Both the position numbers and the translations under genes were made by a program. A stretch of 64,000 nt of DNA from Mactromeris polynyma (Eukaryota; Mollusca; Bivalvia; Venerida; Mactridae), in assembly GCA_032209605.1 (NCBI GenBank), contig JASFXZ010000027.1:10187372-10251371 (forward strand). Reading direction: 5' to 3'. The notes under the pieces were generated by a model. The model was not told the origin of the DNA, ran no database searches, and saw only the letters and a list, made by a program, of their open reading frames with translations. Of this stretch, positions 32,641-44,453 are shown in pieces (the stretch's first letter is position 1; every line of letters starts with the position of its first letter).

Positions 32641-33604
32641 TATTTCCTTAAGTAAAATTATTTCAAAAAACAACCTTCCACATCTATCAAAAGTAGATGT
32701 GGATTTACATTTCAACACTAACTATCTCAACTTTCTTCATATCTATACCGATGGATCTAAATGCCCAATATCTGGTAAAGTAGCCTGCGCCATCGCTATC
32801 CCTTCCAAAAATATAAAAACCTCCAAAAAATTAAGTTACAATTTATCAATATATACAGCAGAAATGATAGCCATTGATATCGCTATGAACTGGATACTAG
32901 AAAATAAACCCTCAAAAACTGCTATTTTCTCAGATTCTCTATCTTCACTCCAATCAATACAAAATCTTAAAAGTAAATCTAGACCAGACATTTTAGACTC
33001 AATCCTTAAAACTTATTTAAATATTAAACTTTTAGGTCTAGAATTAAAAATAATCTGGTGTCCGGCTCATATAGGTATCAATGGCAATGAAATTGCGGAT
33101 CTGGCAGCCAAAGCGGGTCTAGAACATACAAATGTGGACAGGTGTGTGAAACTCTCACCCACCGAGGTATGTTCATTGGTCAGATCACACTCCATCAAAT
33201 GCTGGAAACAGTATTATAGGGGAAAAGTATCTGATGGAGGTGATTCTCTCCAATACTCGGTGGGGCTCAGGTGGCCAGAAATTTATTCTATCAACTATAA
33301 GATAGACAGGTGTATTACCCGCCTGAGACTGGGTGCAAATCTGTTGTCTGGAGCCCAGGGTCAGTATATCCTGGGACTGGACCCCATTTGCACCCAGTGC
33401 AGAGTGAAGAACACAACTATTCACTTTCTGCTACACTGTAATATTCATAGCTCTCCCAGGACTGAGCTTAGAGGCGTCCTTGCCAAACTTGATCTATCAT
33501 TCACATTAGAAAATGTATTAAACCCAAGCAAGGCGTCTCGACGCTCGGTCTTCAAGGCTTTGGAGACATACATCACTGACTGTCAGATGACTGATAAAAT
33601 CTAA
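32641..33604 (+). pseudogene. LINE-A1 ORF2 RNase H and C-terminal Cys/His region
   Basis: This is the remainder of ORF2 in another frame, open to TAA at 33602. RNase H residues: YTDGS, TAEM, FSDSL and NEIADLAAK. After it come a conserved Trp-rich linker and the motif CTQCRVKNTTIHFLLHC, a Cys/His cluster common at LINE C-termini. The frame break lies at GATATTGGTATTGATAATTG (near 32620), where LINE-A2 has CCGCCCCCAACTG. Whole ORF2 would be about 1270 residues. Confidence 0.9.
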
Positions 33605-34440
33605 AGCCTCCCACTCAGCTCATGTTGCTCTATTAATCCCAGTATGGTGCAGAATCCTACATTACCTAAACAAACAAAACAAAACAAAATATATATATAT
33701 TCCAACCCTATTCTGATAAAATTTATCTTCTATCTCTTTATTGGATCTATAGACCACATTATAATGCTTATTGCATACCATTCTATAAATATTATGACTT
33801 AATTTCCTGTAATACTTATTAATTATTGTATCTATGACATTGTCCAATACATAAAACATAACCTCTTTTTTCTGTCTCATTAATAGGTATATTTTAATGT
33901 TATTGGTAATGAACCAAATTTTCTGAATACATGTATGATCTTATAAACTTACTATAACATTCTTATGGCAGTTGTATGCCTACAAACTTTTAATATCCAA
34001 AATCATAACAAAAATCCTACTCATTGGTATTGATTTATACTGATGTGTGGTATGGGTTCTGCACTGTCCTGGGATAAAACTTGACCAATGTTTTTATAAG
34101 GATATTAATATGTAGTATCCTTGTATACTCTATTTTAATATATTAAACAAACAAACATGTCTCACATGTGATTTTTATTTTTAACAAGGGTGGGATTATG
34201 GGTATTTATTTCCTTTTAACTGTATTTACAGTAGGATAGTATTCTATCCAAAATAACATTTTAATCTGGCTGTTTGTGTAAACAGTCCAGAATATTTTTG
34301 TAATTTTAGATGTATTTATGTATATACTCTGAGCAAATGAGCTGAGATGGGAAGGGAGAGCACCCTGGCCAAATTTGCCTTGAGTCCTGTATGGATTAAG
34401 TCTCTTAGTCCCAGCAAATCTCATCAACTACTCTTTACAC

Positions 34441-34535
34441 TTGGTATGTGGGCCTGGGGCGGCTGGGGTGCCGGATCAAAAGTTAATCTTAGTCCAGATC
34501 CGGCGCCTTAGCCGCCTCTGGGCCCACAGCACCAA
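34441..34535 (+). other. Long conserved hairpin of the LINE-A tail
   Basis: The left arm TTGGTATGTGGGCC..GGGGCGGCTGG.. pairs with the right arm ending GGGCCCACAGCACCAA, giving about 34 pairs with few mismatches. Other copies at 3931, 12556, 23277 and 36115 keep the pairing by paired changes: GCCGGATC/GATCCGGC here, GCTGGAT/ATCCAGC at 23277, TTCTGGAT/ATCCAGAT at 36115. G-U pairs are common, which points to a role as RNA. Confidence 0.8.
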
Positions 34536-34565
34536 ACCAGCCCATTACTTTTCATCATTTACAAA

Positions 34566-34630
34566 TTGACCGGCGGAATCTAAGTGATGGATCAATTTAT
34601 TGACCATTTAATCACAATTCTGCCGGTCAA
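34566..34630 (+). other. 65 nt conserved hairpin of the LINE-A tail
   Basis: TTGACCGGCGGAAT pairs with ATTCTGCCGGTCAA (one G-U), then GTGAT with ATCAC and GGATCAAT with ATTGACC. The length is exactly 65 nt in all complete copies (8330-8394, 12681-12745, 23402-23466, 36238-36302, 51574-51638). At 8330, 36238 and 51574 the right arm is ATTCCGCCGGTCAA, fully Watson-Crick. Confidence 0.85.
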
Positions 34631-35495
34631 TACACTTTAATTTTCCCTACAACAATCTGCCCCAGTAAATCCGATAGGAAAAACCTCAACTTTAAATATG
34701 GAGGGCCTCATCCCGCATCCGGATGGTGGGTAATTCGTTGCCCATCTATCGGGATGGGGGCTGTTGGCCCTCCTTTATACTCAGAAACTTTAATAATTAT
34801 ATAGTCAGTGCTGGGACAGAGCATATCCATTACCCTGGCTCCAATCTAACACCGCCGAACCATCTTTGAAATTTTAAATATCATCATTATGTAAAACCTC
34901 CTTTTTAAAATTCCTCTCTCTGTCAGATGTATATTTTATATAACTATTGTATACTTTTTTAAATACTTTGTTTATTTTTAGGCCCTAAAAAGTTCTCTCG
35001 TTTTGTCATATCACCATAATGAATACATTTTTATCATTTTTATCATCACTCTCCTATTGTCTTAAATACTGCAGAGAGAGGAACCCAAAAGTTTATGACT
35101 TCATTTTAATATTTTTAAAGCGGCTGGTCCGCAAAATTTAAATCTTATTTATTTTTGTTATTGTTATATAATAGAATGAAGTCTATATATATATATACTA
35201 AATAGTTAACTGCTAGTCAGTACTTTTAATAAAGCATATCTTTTATATTATCTATATATCTTTTAAAAATTTAGCATTTGAAAAGTAGAAATCTTTAAAA
35301 TATATTATAATTAAAAAAACAGTTATATTTGATCTAGACACACACACAGACGTTCACTATAGTTGTATTTAAAAAAAAAAAAAGAATTGTTAACATAGTA
35401 ATGTACCGATATAGTGTACTAAAATAGTGAATGCTCGCCCATATGGGATATCCCGGTGGCGAGGGTAAATAAACTCAAATCCACACGTGTGCGCC

Positions 35496-35699
35496 ATTCA
35501 TTTAATTACTACAATAAAATAACCTCATAATATATTGTAGACAGAGCAATGTTAACTTGGCTATTTTGCCAATTTATTATATTAAATAATTAAAATACTT
35601 AATATTGTAATATCCACCTGGATTTATTTATATTAACTCTTCTTTGATTGATAGATTGATTGATTGAATGTTTGATTGATTGATTAACTATATTAACAA
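35496..35699. other. Target DNA right of LINE-A1, with GATT repeat
   Basis: It continues the DNA that followed the promoter before LINE-A1 inserted (GCGCCATTCATTTAATTAC). No histone coding sequence is visible. A GATTGATTGATTGA-type microsatellite lies at about 35648-35690, just before the next LINE-A tail. Confidence 0.5.
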
Positions 35700-37073
35700 T
35701 CACAATATCTAATGTGAATGTGGTATGGTCTCTGCACAGTCCTGGGATAAAAACTTAAATGTAAAAAGATGTTGTCATAGTCTTGTGTTTACAAAGACTA
35801 TAGACTTGTAATCTTATTTTAACTTATTAAATAAACATGTTTCACATGTAATTTACTTTTTAATTGGGGGAGGGATTATTGGGAATTATATTTTAATGAT
35901 ACTGTGTATCATGACATTTATCTGTTAGATACTACATAGTTTTAATCTGGCTGTTTATTTAATCAGTCCAGATATAATTGTTATTTTATACATACTTGTA
36001 TATACTCTGTGCACATGGGCTGAGTTGGGAAGGGAGAGCACCCTGGCCAATTTATCTGGAGTCTAAAATGAATTATGTCTCTTAGTCCCAGCAAATTTCA
36101 ACTGTTAACTACACTTGGTGTGTGGGCCGGGGGCGGCCAGGGTTCTGGATTACAAGTTTATCTTAGACCAGATCCAGATCCTTGGCCGCTGTGGGCCCAC
36201 AACACCAAATCAGCCCAATATTAATTATTCATACAAATTGACCGGCGGAATCTAAGTGATGGATCAATTTATTGACCATAAGGTCACAATTCCGCCGGTC
36301 AATACACTTTAAAATCCCCATAAAAAATTTGCCCCTGTAAATCTGATAGGAAAAATCCCAACTATAAATGTGGAGGGTCTCGCCCCGCACCCGGTTGGTG
36401 GGTAACTCGTTCCCCACCTGTCTGGATGTGGGATGTTGGCCCTCCTATACATCCAGATTCAACATAAATACATAGTGCTGGGACGGAGAATTTTCAATAC
36501 CCTAGCTCCAATATAGCATCGCCGAACCATATACCCATAGAAATTTTTAAATGTCATTTATATGCAAAATTTCCTTTTTAAATATCCTCTCTCTGTTAGT
36601 TGACTATTTTATGTAATTACTGCATTATATTTTAAATACTTTGTTTATTTATTAGTTTTTAGGCCCTATAAAGTTTGCCGTTTTGTTAACCACGACCTAC
36701 CCATTATTGTTAACATGTACGCCATTAATTTTTCTTCATTTTTATATCAAAAGCGGCTGGTCCGCAAACTTTAAACTTTATTTATTTATTTATTTTTAAT
36801 ATAATGAAGTCATATTATCTACAAAATAGTTAACTGCTAGTCAGTATTTTTAATACAGAGTATCTTTTATAAAATAATACTTGAAAAATAGAATTTTTTA
36901 AAATAGATTACTATTTAAAAAGAGTTATATTCAGACTCACACACAGACATTCACTATAGTTTTATTTAAAATAGTAATGTTAAATAGCATGCTAGAGTAT
37001 AGTGATAAGAAATAGTGAATGCTCGCCCATATGGGATATCCCGGTGGCGAGGGTAAATAAACTCAAATCCACA
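35700..37073 (+). other. Solo LINE-A structured 3' tail (S7)
   Basis: This is a complete tail hairpin series without a coding region in front. Long stem 36115-36208, 65 nt hairpin 36238-36302 (fully paired), GCGGCTGGTCCGC near 36752, terminal hairpin from 37022. It is the most diverged copy and the best source of paired changes. The right arm CAGAGAGAGG of the enclosing stem is deleted here. It ends 47 bp before the 5' end of LINE-A2. Confidence 0.8.
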
Positions 37074-37384
37074 GGCTGTGCCTTTCTCAAATTGTATGAT
37101 TGATAAACACCTTACATTGCCACATATTTTCGCGACCCGGTTTATATTTTGTAATTACATCTTTTTTTCAGGATTAGAACTTTGATTATTTTAGGCATTA
37201 ATCCCGGATCTTCAAATTCAATTAAAATCATTTACTTAATATATAGCGACAGTGGATTTGGATTTATTCATCTGTGTGTGTGTGTCGCAACTCCTGTGTA
37301 TGTCTTTCTTTTATGTCATTACCTTGTTTTAAATATTTATACTTATTTGGATAGGGTCCCTGTCGGTCGTGATCTGTATCCAAT

Positions 37385-39180
37385 ATGGCCGGTAGGGGCT
37401 CGATCCGAAAGCCTAGGATTTTGGCGCCGGAGAGGCACCCGCTGGACCTAAGTAGGGTTGTGGGAGAGTCCCTGGACCCCTGTGACAAACACAGGATTAG
37501 CCATCCTAGCCAGTTTGTGTGCATACTCAAATCCAGGGGTCCTGGGGCTCTCCTCTCCCAGATTGATGTTATCAAGCTGGGGAAATTAATAAATATTCAG
37601 ATGCCGCTTGTCCGGCGGGTGACCCCTCTGGCGTCCGGTTCGGTGATGCTAGAATTCCCGGGGGCCGAACCACTAAATAAAATAGTAAACGACAGGAATC
37701 TGCGACTCGGCAGTGGTCGCAACTCTGCCACTTCAGGACCGAGTCGTAGAGATGGTCATCCATGGGGTCCCAGAAAATATTGATTTAACAGAGCTCTGCC
37801 CCATTTTACATTTTGAACCATCAACCGGGGTGGAGCTGATTTCCTTAAACAGAATAATTAATAAATCTAGGGGGGCAACTGGCTCTCATTTAGAGGGGCA
37901 GTCCCACTCTATGTCAAAATTGGGGAATCCAAAATTGCTTTTAGAACAGAACCCTTTATTTACACCCCATTAGATGTTACCGATGTCATGGGTTCGGCCA
38001 CCGGGCAAATAAGTGCAAAAAAAATCAAATATGCTCCAGGTGCTCGGGGGGCCACAGACCTGAAGACTGCAGGGCGGGTTACTGCCTGTGCCCGAACTGC
38101 GGTGATGGTCATCCGGCCTGGTTCCCGGGATGTCCTCTCTACATTAGAGCACAATGTGCCACCATGGCAATGAGGAGAGAGGGCATCTCGTGGGCTAGGG
38201 CGGTTGATTCCGTTTCAAGAGCTGAGAGGGCATACCTTGCAGCTCAAAATGGGGGGGACAGCCGCGGCCACACAAGCCCGATAAACGTCTCGACGACTGG
38301 GACTCCCCCGTCTAAATCAACACCATTAATTGCCACTCCTCCCAACCCTATATCTCCAGGGGAGTGGATCACGGTGGGAGTCAAAAGATCGTCGAGCCCC
38401 AACAAAGAACTTAATATAGAGGTGTCCGGGGCTGTCCCTGCCTTACAGATTTCCTCCACGCCACGGGAGACTCCAGAGCCCTCTCCGATAAAGAATATGT
38501 CTGACACTGACTCGCTTACACAAGTGTCAGACATATCCTCTGCAGTCAATGACTGCAGTGACTATAATGTCACGGATGAGGACTCTGTGGTCTCCGTCCA
38601 CCCCAGTTTTTTCAGCTCCTATAGTGAGTTGTCAATATCTGGGGTGGTAGCTAAAGAGGAAACTCCTATAAAGAGCACTCCTGGTATCACAACAAAACCA
38701 AACACAGTTACAGAGGCACAACAACTCAAAGAAAAGCAATTTCAAGTCACCTACAAAAACAACAAAATTATTCATTTAGACATCCAGGACTTATCAAAAA
38801 TTACAGAAAAACTAATTTTAGATAAATCAAGACCGATCAGAACCCATTTACAAAAATTCATTTCCAATTTTTATGAAAAAACATTTGACAATTACAGCAA
38901 CAAACATTTGACAGAAAACAATATCAAAGAAACACCATCACCAAATACTAACAACACTATAACAGAAATACATAACAATAAAAATCACAGTACCACTACC
39001 AGGGGTGCTCAGGAGCTCCCTCGTCCCCCGGGCCCTGTTAAGAGCACTGGAGCTAGGGTAAATAGGACTCCGGGTAAATTAAGATCAGGCAGGAGGCTGT
39101 CAATGATACCGACACAGTCTCCTCGCCGCAAACAATACCAGGAGACCAGACGTAGATACATCAGACTCGGTTATGTGTAG
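37385..39180 (+). pseudogene. LINE-A2 ORF1 (gag-like), frameshifted
   Basis: The N-terminus starts MAGRGSIRKPRILAPERHPL, aligning with LINE-A0. A deletion near 37710 (CTCGGCAGTGGTCGC) and another change near 37880 shift the frame. The zinc knuckles are readable only in the shifted frame, with all Cys/His (CHGFGHRANKC, CSRCSGGHRPEDC, CPNCGDGHPAWFPGC). From 38164 to the end the frame is open. Sequence up to about 38990 differs clearly from LINE-A1; the last ~190 bp are almost identical to it, suggesting recombination. Confidence 0.87.
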
Positions 39181-39382
39181 TGGACTAAATATAATATCCT
39201 ACAATGCCAATTCTCTTAATGGCTCAAAATTGACTGAAATAAAACTTTTGATAGATAAAAATCCACATATAGACATTTTATGCATCCAGGAAACCTGCTT
39301 CAAAAAAATATCCCTGGATTCAATTTAGAACATAAGAACTTTTTGGAAAAAAATAAAACATGTGGTGGTTTGGCTATATATA

Positions 39383-40884
39383 CTAGCGGAAAAAAGAAAC
39401 TGTGCATGTGTAAAATATTCATATATCCTTCAATTTTATAAATTAAAGCTTGAAACTTTACACAGGTAAGTTGTGTATCCCTCTCGGTCATTTACACTGG
39501 CCAGTGCATGAGTTGCACGGGTAGTTTGCCTGTCAGGCTAACGTCTTCTTTTTCACGTTTTTTTCGTGCAGCAGTCAATTGCAAACACGTTTGTCGCCTA
39601 AACCTGTGTTAAAACATAGTGTTGTTACATGTAAGACACAAAACCAGGATAATTTTGAAAAACGTCGTTGATACGCCATGCCAAGGTTGAATGAAACTGA
39701 CAGATGCCGCGCCGTAGGCATGATTGAAGCTGGTGTACGTCATACTGACGTTGCCAGACAATTGGGCGTTCACCGAAATACTGTAGACGACTTGTGGAGA
39801 CGGTACCAACAGTTTGGGGCAACCAGAGACCGGCCTCGATCAGGACGTCCACGCGTAACGTCTATTCGCCAGGATACGTACATCCGGGTGGTTCATCTCC
39901 GTGACCGACTCAGAACTGCTTCTTTGGCGGCAAGAAGTATTCCTGGCATTAGAAGAATCAGTCCCCGAACGGTACGTAATCGATTGCGTGAACGAGGCAT
40001 ACGTCCACGACGTCCTGCCATACGTCCTGTTCTGCAGCAACGTCATCGTGTAGCACGTTCGTTTTGCCTGGTGTAGAAGACACATACACTTCACGCAACA
40101 GGACTGGGCACGTATTCTTTTCACGGATGAGTCCAGGTTCCATCTCGACAGCAGCGACGGCCGTTCTAGAGTATACCGTCGTGTTGGTGAACGTTTCCAT
40201 GACAGTTGTGTGATTGAACGACGTCCATTCGGCGGAGGTAGTGTCATGGTGTTGGGTGGCATCTCATCCCGTGGTAGAACAGCACTTGTGGTTGTAGACG
40301 GCACACTTACAGGCATCAGATATCGTGACGAAATCATACGGCCTCACGTCCTTCCATTTGTGCAGCAACGTAACGCCACGCTGCAACAGGATAACGCTCG
40401 CCCGCACGTCGCGCGGGTCGTCACCGACTTTTTGACCCAGAACAATGTGAATGTGCTGCCCTGGCCTGCAATATCACCGGATTTGTCGCCTATAGAACAC
40501 GTGTGGGATGAGATGCAGCGACGGTTACGTGGCCTCCAAAATCAGCCGTTGACGTTAGCTGACCTATCACGTGCGCTTGTCAGAATCTGGAATGGTATTC
40601 CCCAGGCATTTTCAGAACACTTGTCACATCAATGCGGCGTCGTTGTCAAGCATGCATCGATTCTAATGGTGGACATACACGGTATTGATGAGCTGAACTT
40701 TGTTTAGAGAACGTCTCTGAAAACTGATCTCTATCTAAGACGCAGCTGATTCAATAACCATATCAATTGAGCTGGTGTTAAATAAAGGTAAGATAAAACC
40801 CTGTTGAAATTTTTATTGCGATTCCTTACATACCTCCTAAGTTATAGCATATTATACACATGCACAGTTTCTTTTTTCCGCTAG
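39383..40884 (+). mobile_element. Tc1-4: young Tc1-like transposon in LINE-A2
   Basis: Both ends carry CTAGCGGAAAAAAGAAACTG, part of a perfect inverted repeat of about 30 bp, flanked by TA (39381-39382, 40885-40886). Removing the element restores the TATATATATAAAAAA run seen in LINE-A1. Length 1502 bp. The perfect ends make it one of the youngest elements here. Confidence 0.95.
39678..40707 (+). pseudogene. Tc1-4 transposase, one main frameshift
   Basis: N-terminal piece 39678-40076: MPRLNETDRCRAVGMIEAG, two helix-turn-helix units (HTDVARQLGVHRNTV; ISPRTVRNRL) and a GRPR linker. A frameshift near 40065 moves reading; FTDESRFHL is in the new frame, and from 40210 the frame is open to the end. 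Catalytic residues: Asp in FTDESR, Asp in QQDNARPH, Glu in SPIEHVW, with the last two 34 apart. The C-terminal end is altered compared with Tc1-1 (extra residues after SEHLS). Confidence 0.92.
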
Positions 40885-43800
40885 TATATATAAAAAATAA
40901 TCTAAATTATGAACACATCAGGGTAGACAACCCCAGAAACAATAACAATGACTCTTTAATAGAATATCAATTAGTTAGATCAATCCTTTTATCTTGTTAA
41001 TTTATATTTGAGAGAGATCAGCTCAGAATCTCTTGAACATATAACATCATCAATCCCTTCTGAGGATGGAGCAAACAACTGTATAATAACAGGGGATTTT
41101 AATGCTCACCATCATGCATGGGTCTCAAAAACTATAAATCGTCGGGGTAGGGAAATTTTGACCTGGGCTGAAAAACATGACCTAATTTTACTGAATGATG
41201 GCAGTGCTACTAGAATTGACAAACCAACGGGAAATCTATCTTCCATAGATCTTACTTTTTCAAATCCAAAAATTGCTTCATCTACAGTTTGGGGAGTTTT
41301 CGAAGACAATCTGGGGTCAGATCACTTTCCAATCTTAATAAGTGTTAACATGCCAAATTCTGAAACTTCTGAGCAATTTTCGAAATTCGTATTAAATAAA
41401 GCAGACTGGTCCAAATTTAAATCACTCTGCAATACCATTCCTTCAGATCAAGTCTACTCTGATGATATAAATGAACATCTTAAAAATCTTGACAGAATTA
41501 ACACTACACATGGCCGAACGAAGTATTCCGGTCTCAGCGCCCAGTAATAAAACCAAAAACAGGTTCTGTGGTGGAATAGCGACTGTCATGAAGCGGTACA
41601 GGGTAGAAAACGGGCTTTATATTTAGCTAAAAGAAACCCCTGCCCGACAAATATTCAAAAACTTAAAATAGCTGAAAATCATGCTAAAACTACTATACTT
41701 CATTCAAAAAAGAAAAAATGGCAAGAATTTTGTGAATCTTTAATTTTAAAAAGTGCCACTTTGAGTCACTACATAGTGAAAACGTATATGAGCCGGGGTT
41801 AAATAACATACCATTAAACAAACCTTTCTCTATTTTAGAACTAACCAAATGCATTCATGACAAATGCGACTCGGCCCCTAGACTTGACAAAATTACCTAT
41901 TCTATGTTTAAAAATATGCCATCCTCTACATTACAGCTTTGGCTTGAACGTTTTAATAGAATCTGGAGTGATGGTGTCTATCCCACAGTCTGGAAAGAAG
42001 CCTGTATTATACCGATAAAAAAACCTAATAAATGCAATAATGAACCAAAATCCTATAGACCCATAAGCCTTACATCACACTCCGGGAAATTGCTGGAGGG
42101 TATGGTAAAGGCTCGTTTAGAACATCATATTGAATACAATAATTACCTTAATCCCTCTCAATCTGGCGTTAGAAAGGGAAGGAAGGAGCACTTTAGACCA
42201 ACTTGTTCGTTTACAACATGACGTTATTTCGGCTAAAAACAGAAGCCGATCAGTTTTAGCCATTTTTCTAGACCTACAGGCAGCTTTTGATCTAACATGG
42301 CACTTTGGAGTTCTATTCAAATTGAAAGAATACGGTACAACAGGGGCTTGTTTCCAGTACCTTAGGGCATTCCTAGAAGGGCGAAAAATTAGAGTAAGGG
42401 TTAATGGTACCCTCTCGGATACAGAGGAAGTATCCAGAGGTACCCCGCAGGGCGCGATCTTATCACCACTTTTATTTAACCTCTTAATGAATGGACTACC
42501 TGTATCCCTTTCAAAATCCGGCATGATTATTATTCAATTCGCAGACTCTTCAGGTACTTGTGTTACAGGCAAAAACGTAGCGAAATTAACAAAAAAAAAA
42601 AAAAATGGCTTAAACCAAATTTGGGGATGGGCAAAAAACTGGGGGTTTAAAATTTCAAAAGAAAAAACTGTCGGTATAATATTTGGGAACCAGAAACAGC
42701 ATAAATTGTACCTACATTTAGGTGGTACACCATTAAATTTTGTTAAAGTTACACGTTTTTTAGGCATGCTTTTAGACAGCAAATTAACTTTCGGTCCCCA
42801 TATTGAATATTTAGTCAATAAGTGTACCACTGACCTAAACATGAAGAAAATTCTAAAAAGCACAGATTTGGGGCTAACAAAAACAGCCTTCTACTATTAT
42901 ACAAATCTCTGATAAGATCCAAAATTGATTATGGGGCTGAAATTTATGTTGTTGCTGCACCATCTATTCTCAAAAAATTGGATATAATTCAACATAAAGC
43001 CCTTAGGATTCTCCTAGGAGCTCTGCGTTCCACTCCTATCCATAAACTGGAGGCTGAGGCTGGTGTAATGCCACTGAATATCAGGCGTGAGTCTCAGATT
43101 GTTAAATTTTGGGCCAGGGCACAAACAAGAAGGGACAAAAATCCCGTGAATACAATCTTCGGGGCTGGATACGCCATCAGAAACAGATTTAAAAAGGCAG
43201 AATTGCCTTTTGGGGCTTGTACCCAAAATCTGGTGGAGTCATTCGGCCTCGGAGGGACACAGGTAGCAGACTGTAGACCCACAATTGAACATCCTTGGCC
43301 GTTAGATCCGCCCCCAACTGATATTTGTTTAAGTAAAATTATTTCTAAAGTAGATGTGGATTTACATTTCAACAATAATTATCTCAACTTTCTTCATATT
43401 TATACTGATGGTTCTAAATGCCCAATATCCGGCAAAGTAGCATGCGCCATCACTATCCCCTCAAAAAATATAACAATATCCAAAAAGTTAAGTTACAATT
43501 TATCAATATATACAGCAGAAATGATAGCCATTGATATCGCTATGAACTGGATACTAGAAAATAAACCTTCAAAAACTGCTATTTTCTCAGATTCTCTATC
43601 TTCACTTCAGACAATACAAAATCTTAAAAGTAAATCTAGACCAGACATTTTAGACTCAATCCTAAAAACTTACTTAAATATTAAACTTTTAGGTCTAGAA
43701 TTAAAAATAATCTGGTGTCCAGCGCATATAGGTATCAATGGCAATGAAATTGCGGATCTGGCGGCCAAATCGGGTCTGGAGCATAAACGTGTAGACATGT

Positions 43801-44453
43801 GTGTGAAACTCTCCCCCACTGAGGTGTACTCATTGGTGAGATCACACTCCATCAAGTGCTGGAAACAGTACTTCAAAGAAATAAATTCGGATGGAGTTGA
43901 TTCTTTCCAATACTCGGTGTTTTATTCCCTAAACTACAGGATGGACAGGTGTATTACAATTCTAATAAACTTTCGACATATAGTATATTTTAACATGAAA
44001 TTTGTTTTGAGAAATATCGAGTAGCATTGTCAAAATTCAGAATTTAGTTCCATGATCTTGCGATAGAAACCGTTCGATACGACAATATACTTCAAATAGA
44101 ACTGCATTTATTGTACAATGAATACCATCGAAACAGAATATCATTACCTCTTAGTTTGTCCTTTGTACAGAGACTTAAGACAAAAATATTTCAGCCGATA
44201 TTATTGCCATTGGCCAACTCTTACACAATATTATAATACCATGTCTTCAAAATCAAAACGCCGCCAAATTCACTTGGCAAAATATATCTACTTCGCTATG
44301 TCAAAAAGAAATTCTGCAAATCTGTGGAAACTACACTGTACTTATATTACTATTTATGTAAAATATTTGTCTGACTTTTTGTAACTACCATCATATTTCA
44401 TTTAAATCTTCACTATGCTCTGATGACTATTTCTCTCTCACCGACTATATATA

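Larger units (their letters stand above)
28053..35486 (+). mobile_element. LINE-A1, most complete LINE-A copy (5'-truncated)
   Basis: The copy starts in ORF1 at TGAGTAGGATTG and ends with AAATCCACA. It is flanked by TGTGCGCC on both sides (28045-28052, 35488-35495), possibly extended by CG with a one-base slip, as expected from target-primed insertion. Order: ORF1 without its first ~22 codons, ORF2 overlapping ORF1 by 8 nt, and the 1.88 kb structured tail. Two ORFs with a gag-like ORF1, APE, RT and RNase H place it in the I/Nimb group of LINEs; the clade needs a tree. Confidence 0.88.
33605..35486 (+). other. LINE-A1 structured 3' tail (S6), reference copy
   Basis: This 1.88 kb tail has no coding and a series of hairpins. 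They are CTGGCTGTTT/AAACAG-TCCAG near 34266; a stem of about 34 bp at 34441-34535; the 65 nt hairpin at 34566-34630; GGAGGGCC/GGCCCTCC around 34700-34772; CCTCTCTCTG (34913) with CAGAGAGAGG (35072) enclosing about 150 nt; and GCGG-CTGGT-CCGC near 35119. The terminal set has CATTCACTATAG pairing with TAGTGAATG, then CTCGCC/GGCGAG around GGGATATCCC (35434-35463). It ends without poly(A). Confidence 0.8.

Noticed and set aside
38244..38549. Antisense reading frame in ORF1, with counterparts at 15031, 17749, 28976 and 56577
   Set aside because: It mirrors the codon bias of the sense gag frame, with different lengths and sequences in each copy; no independent support.
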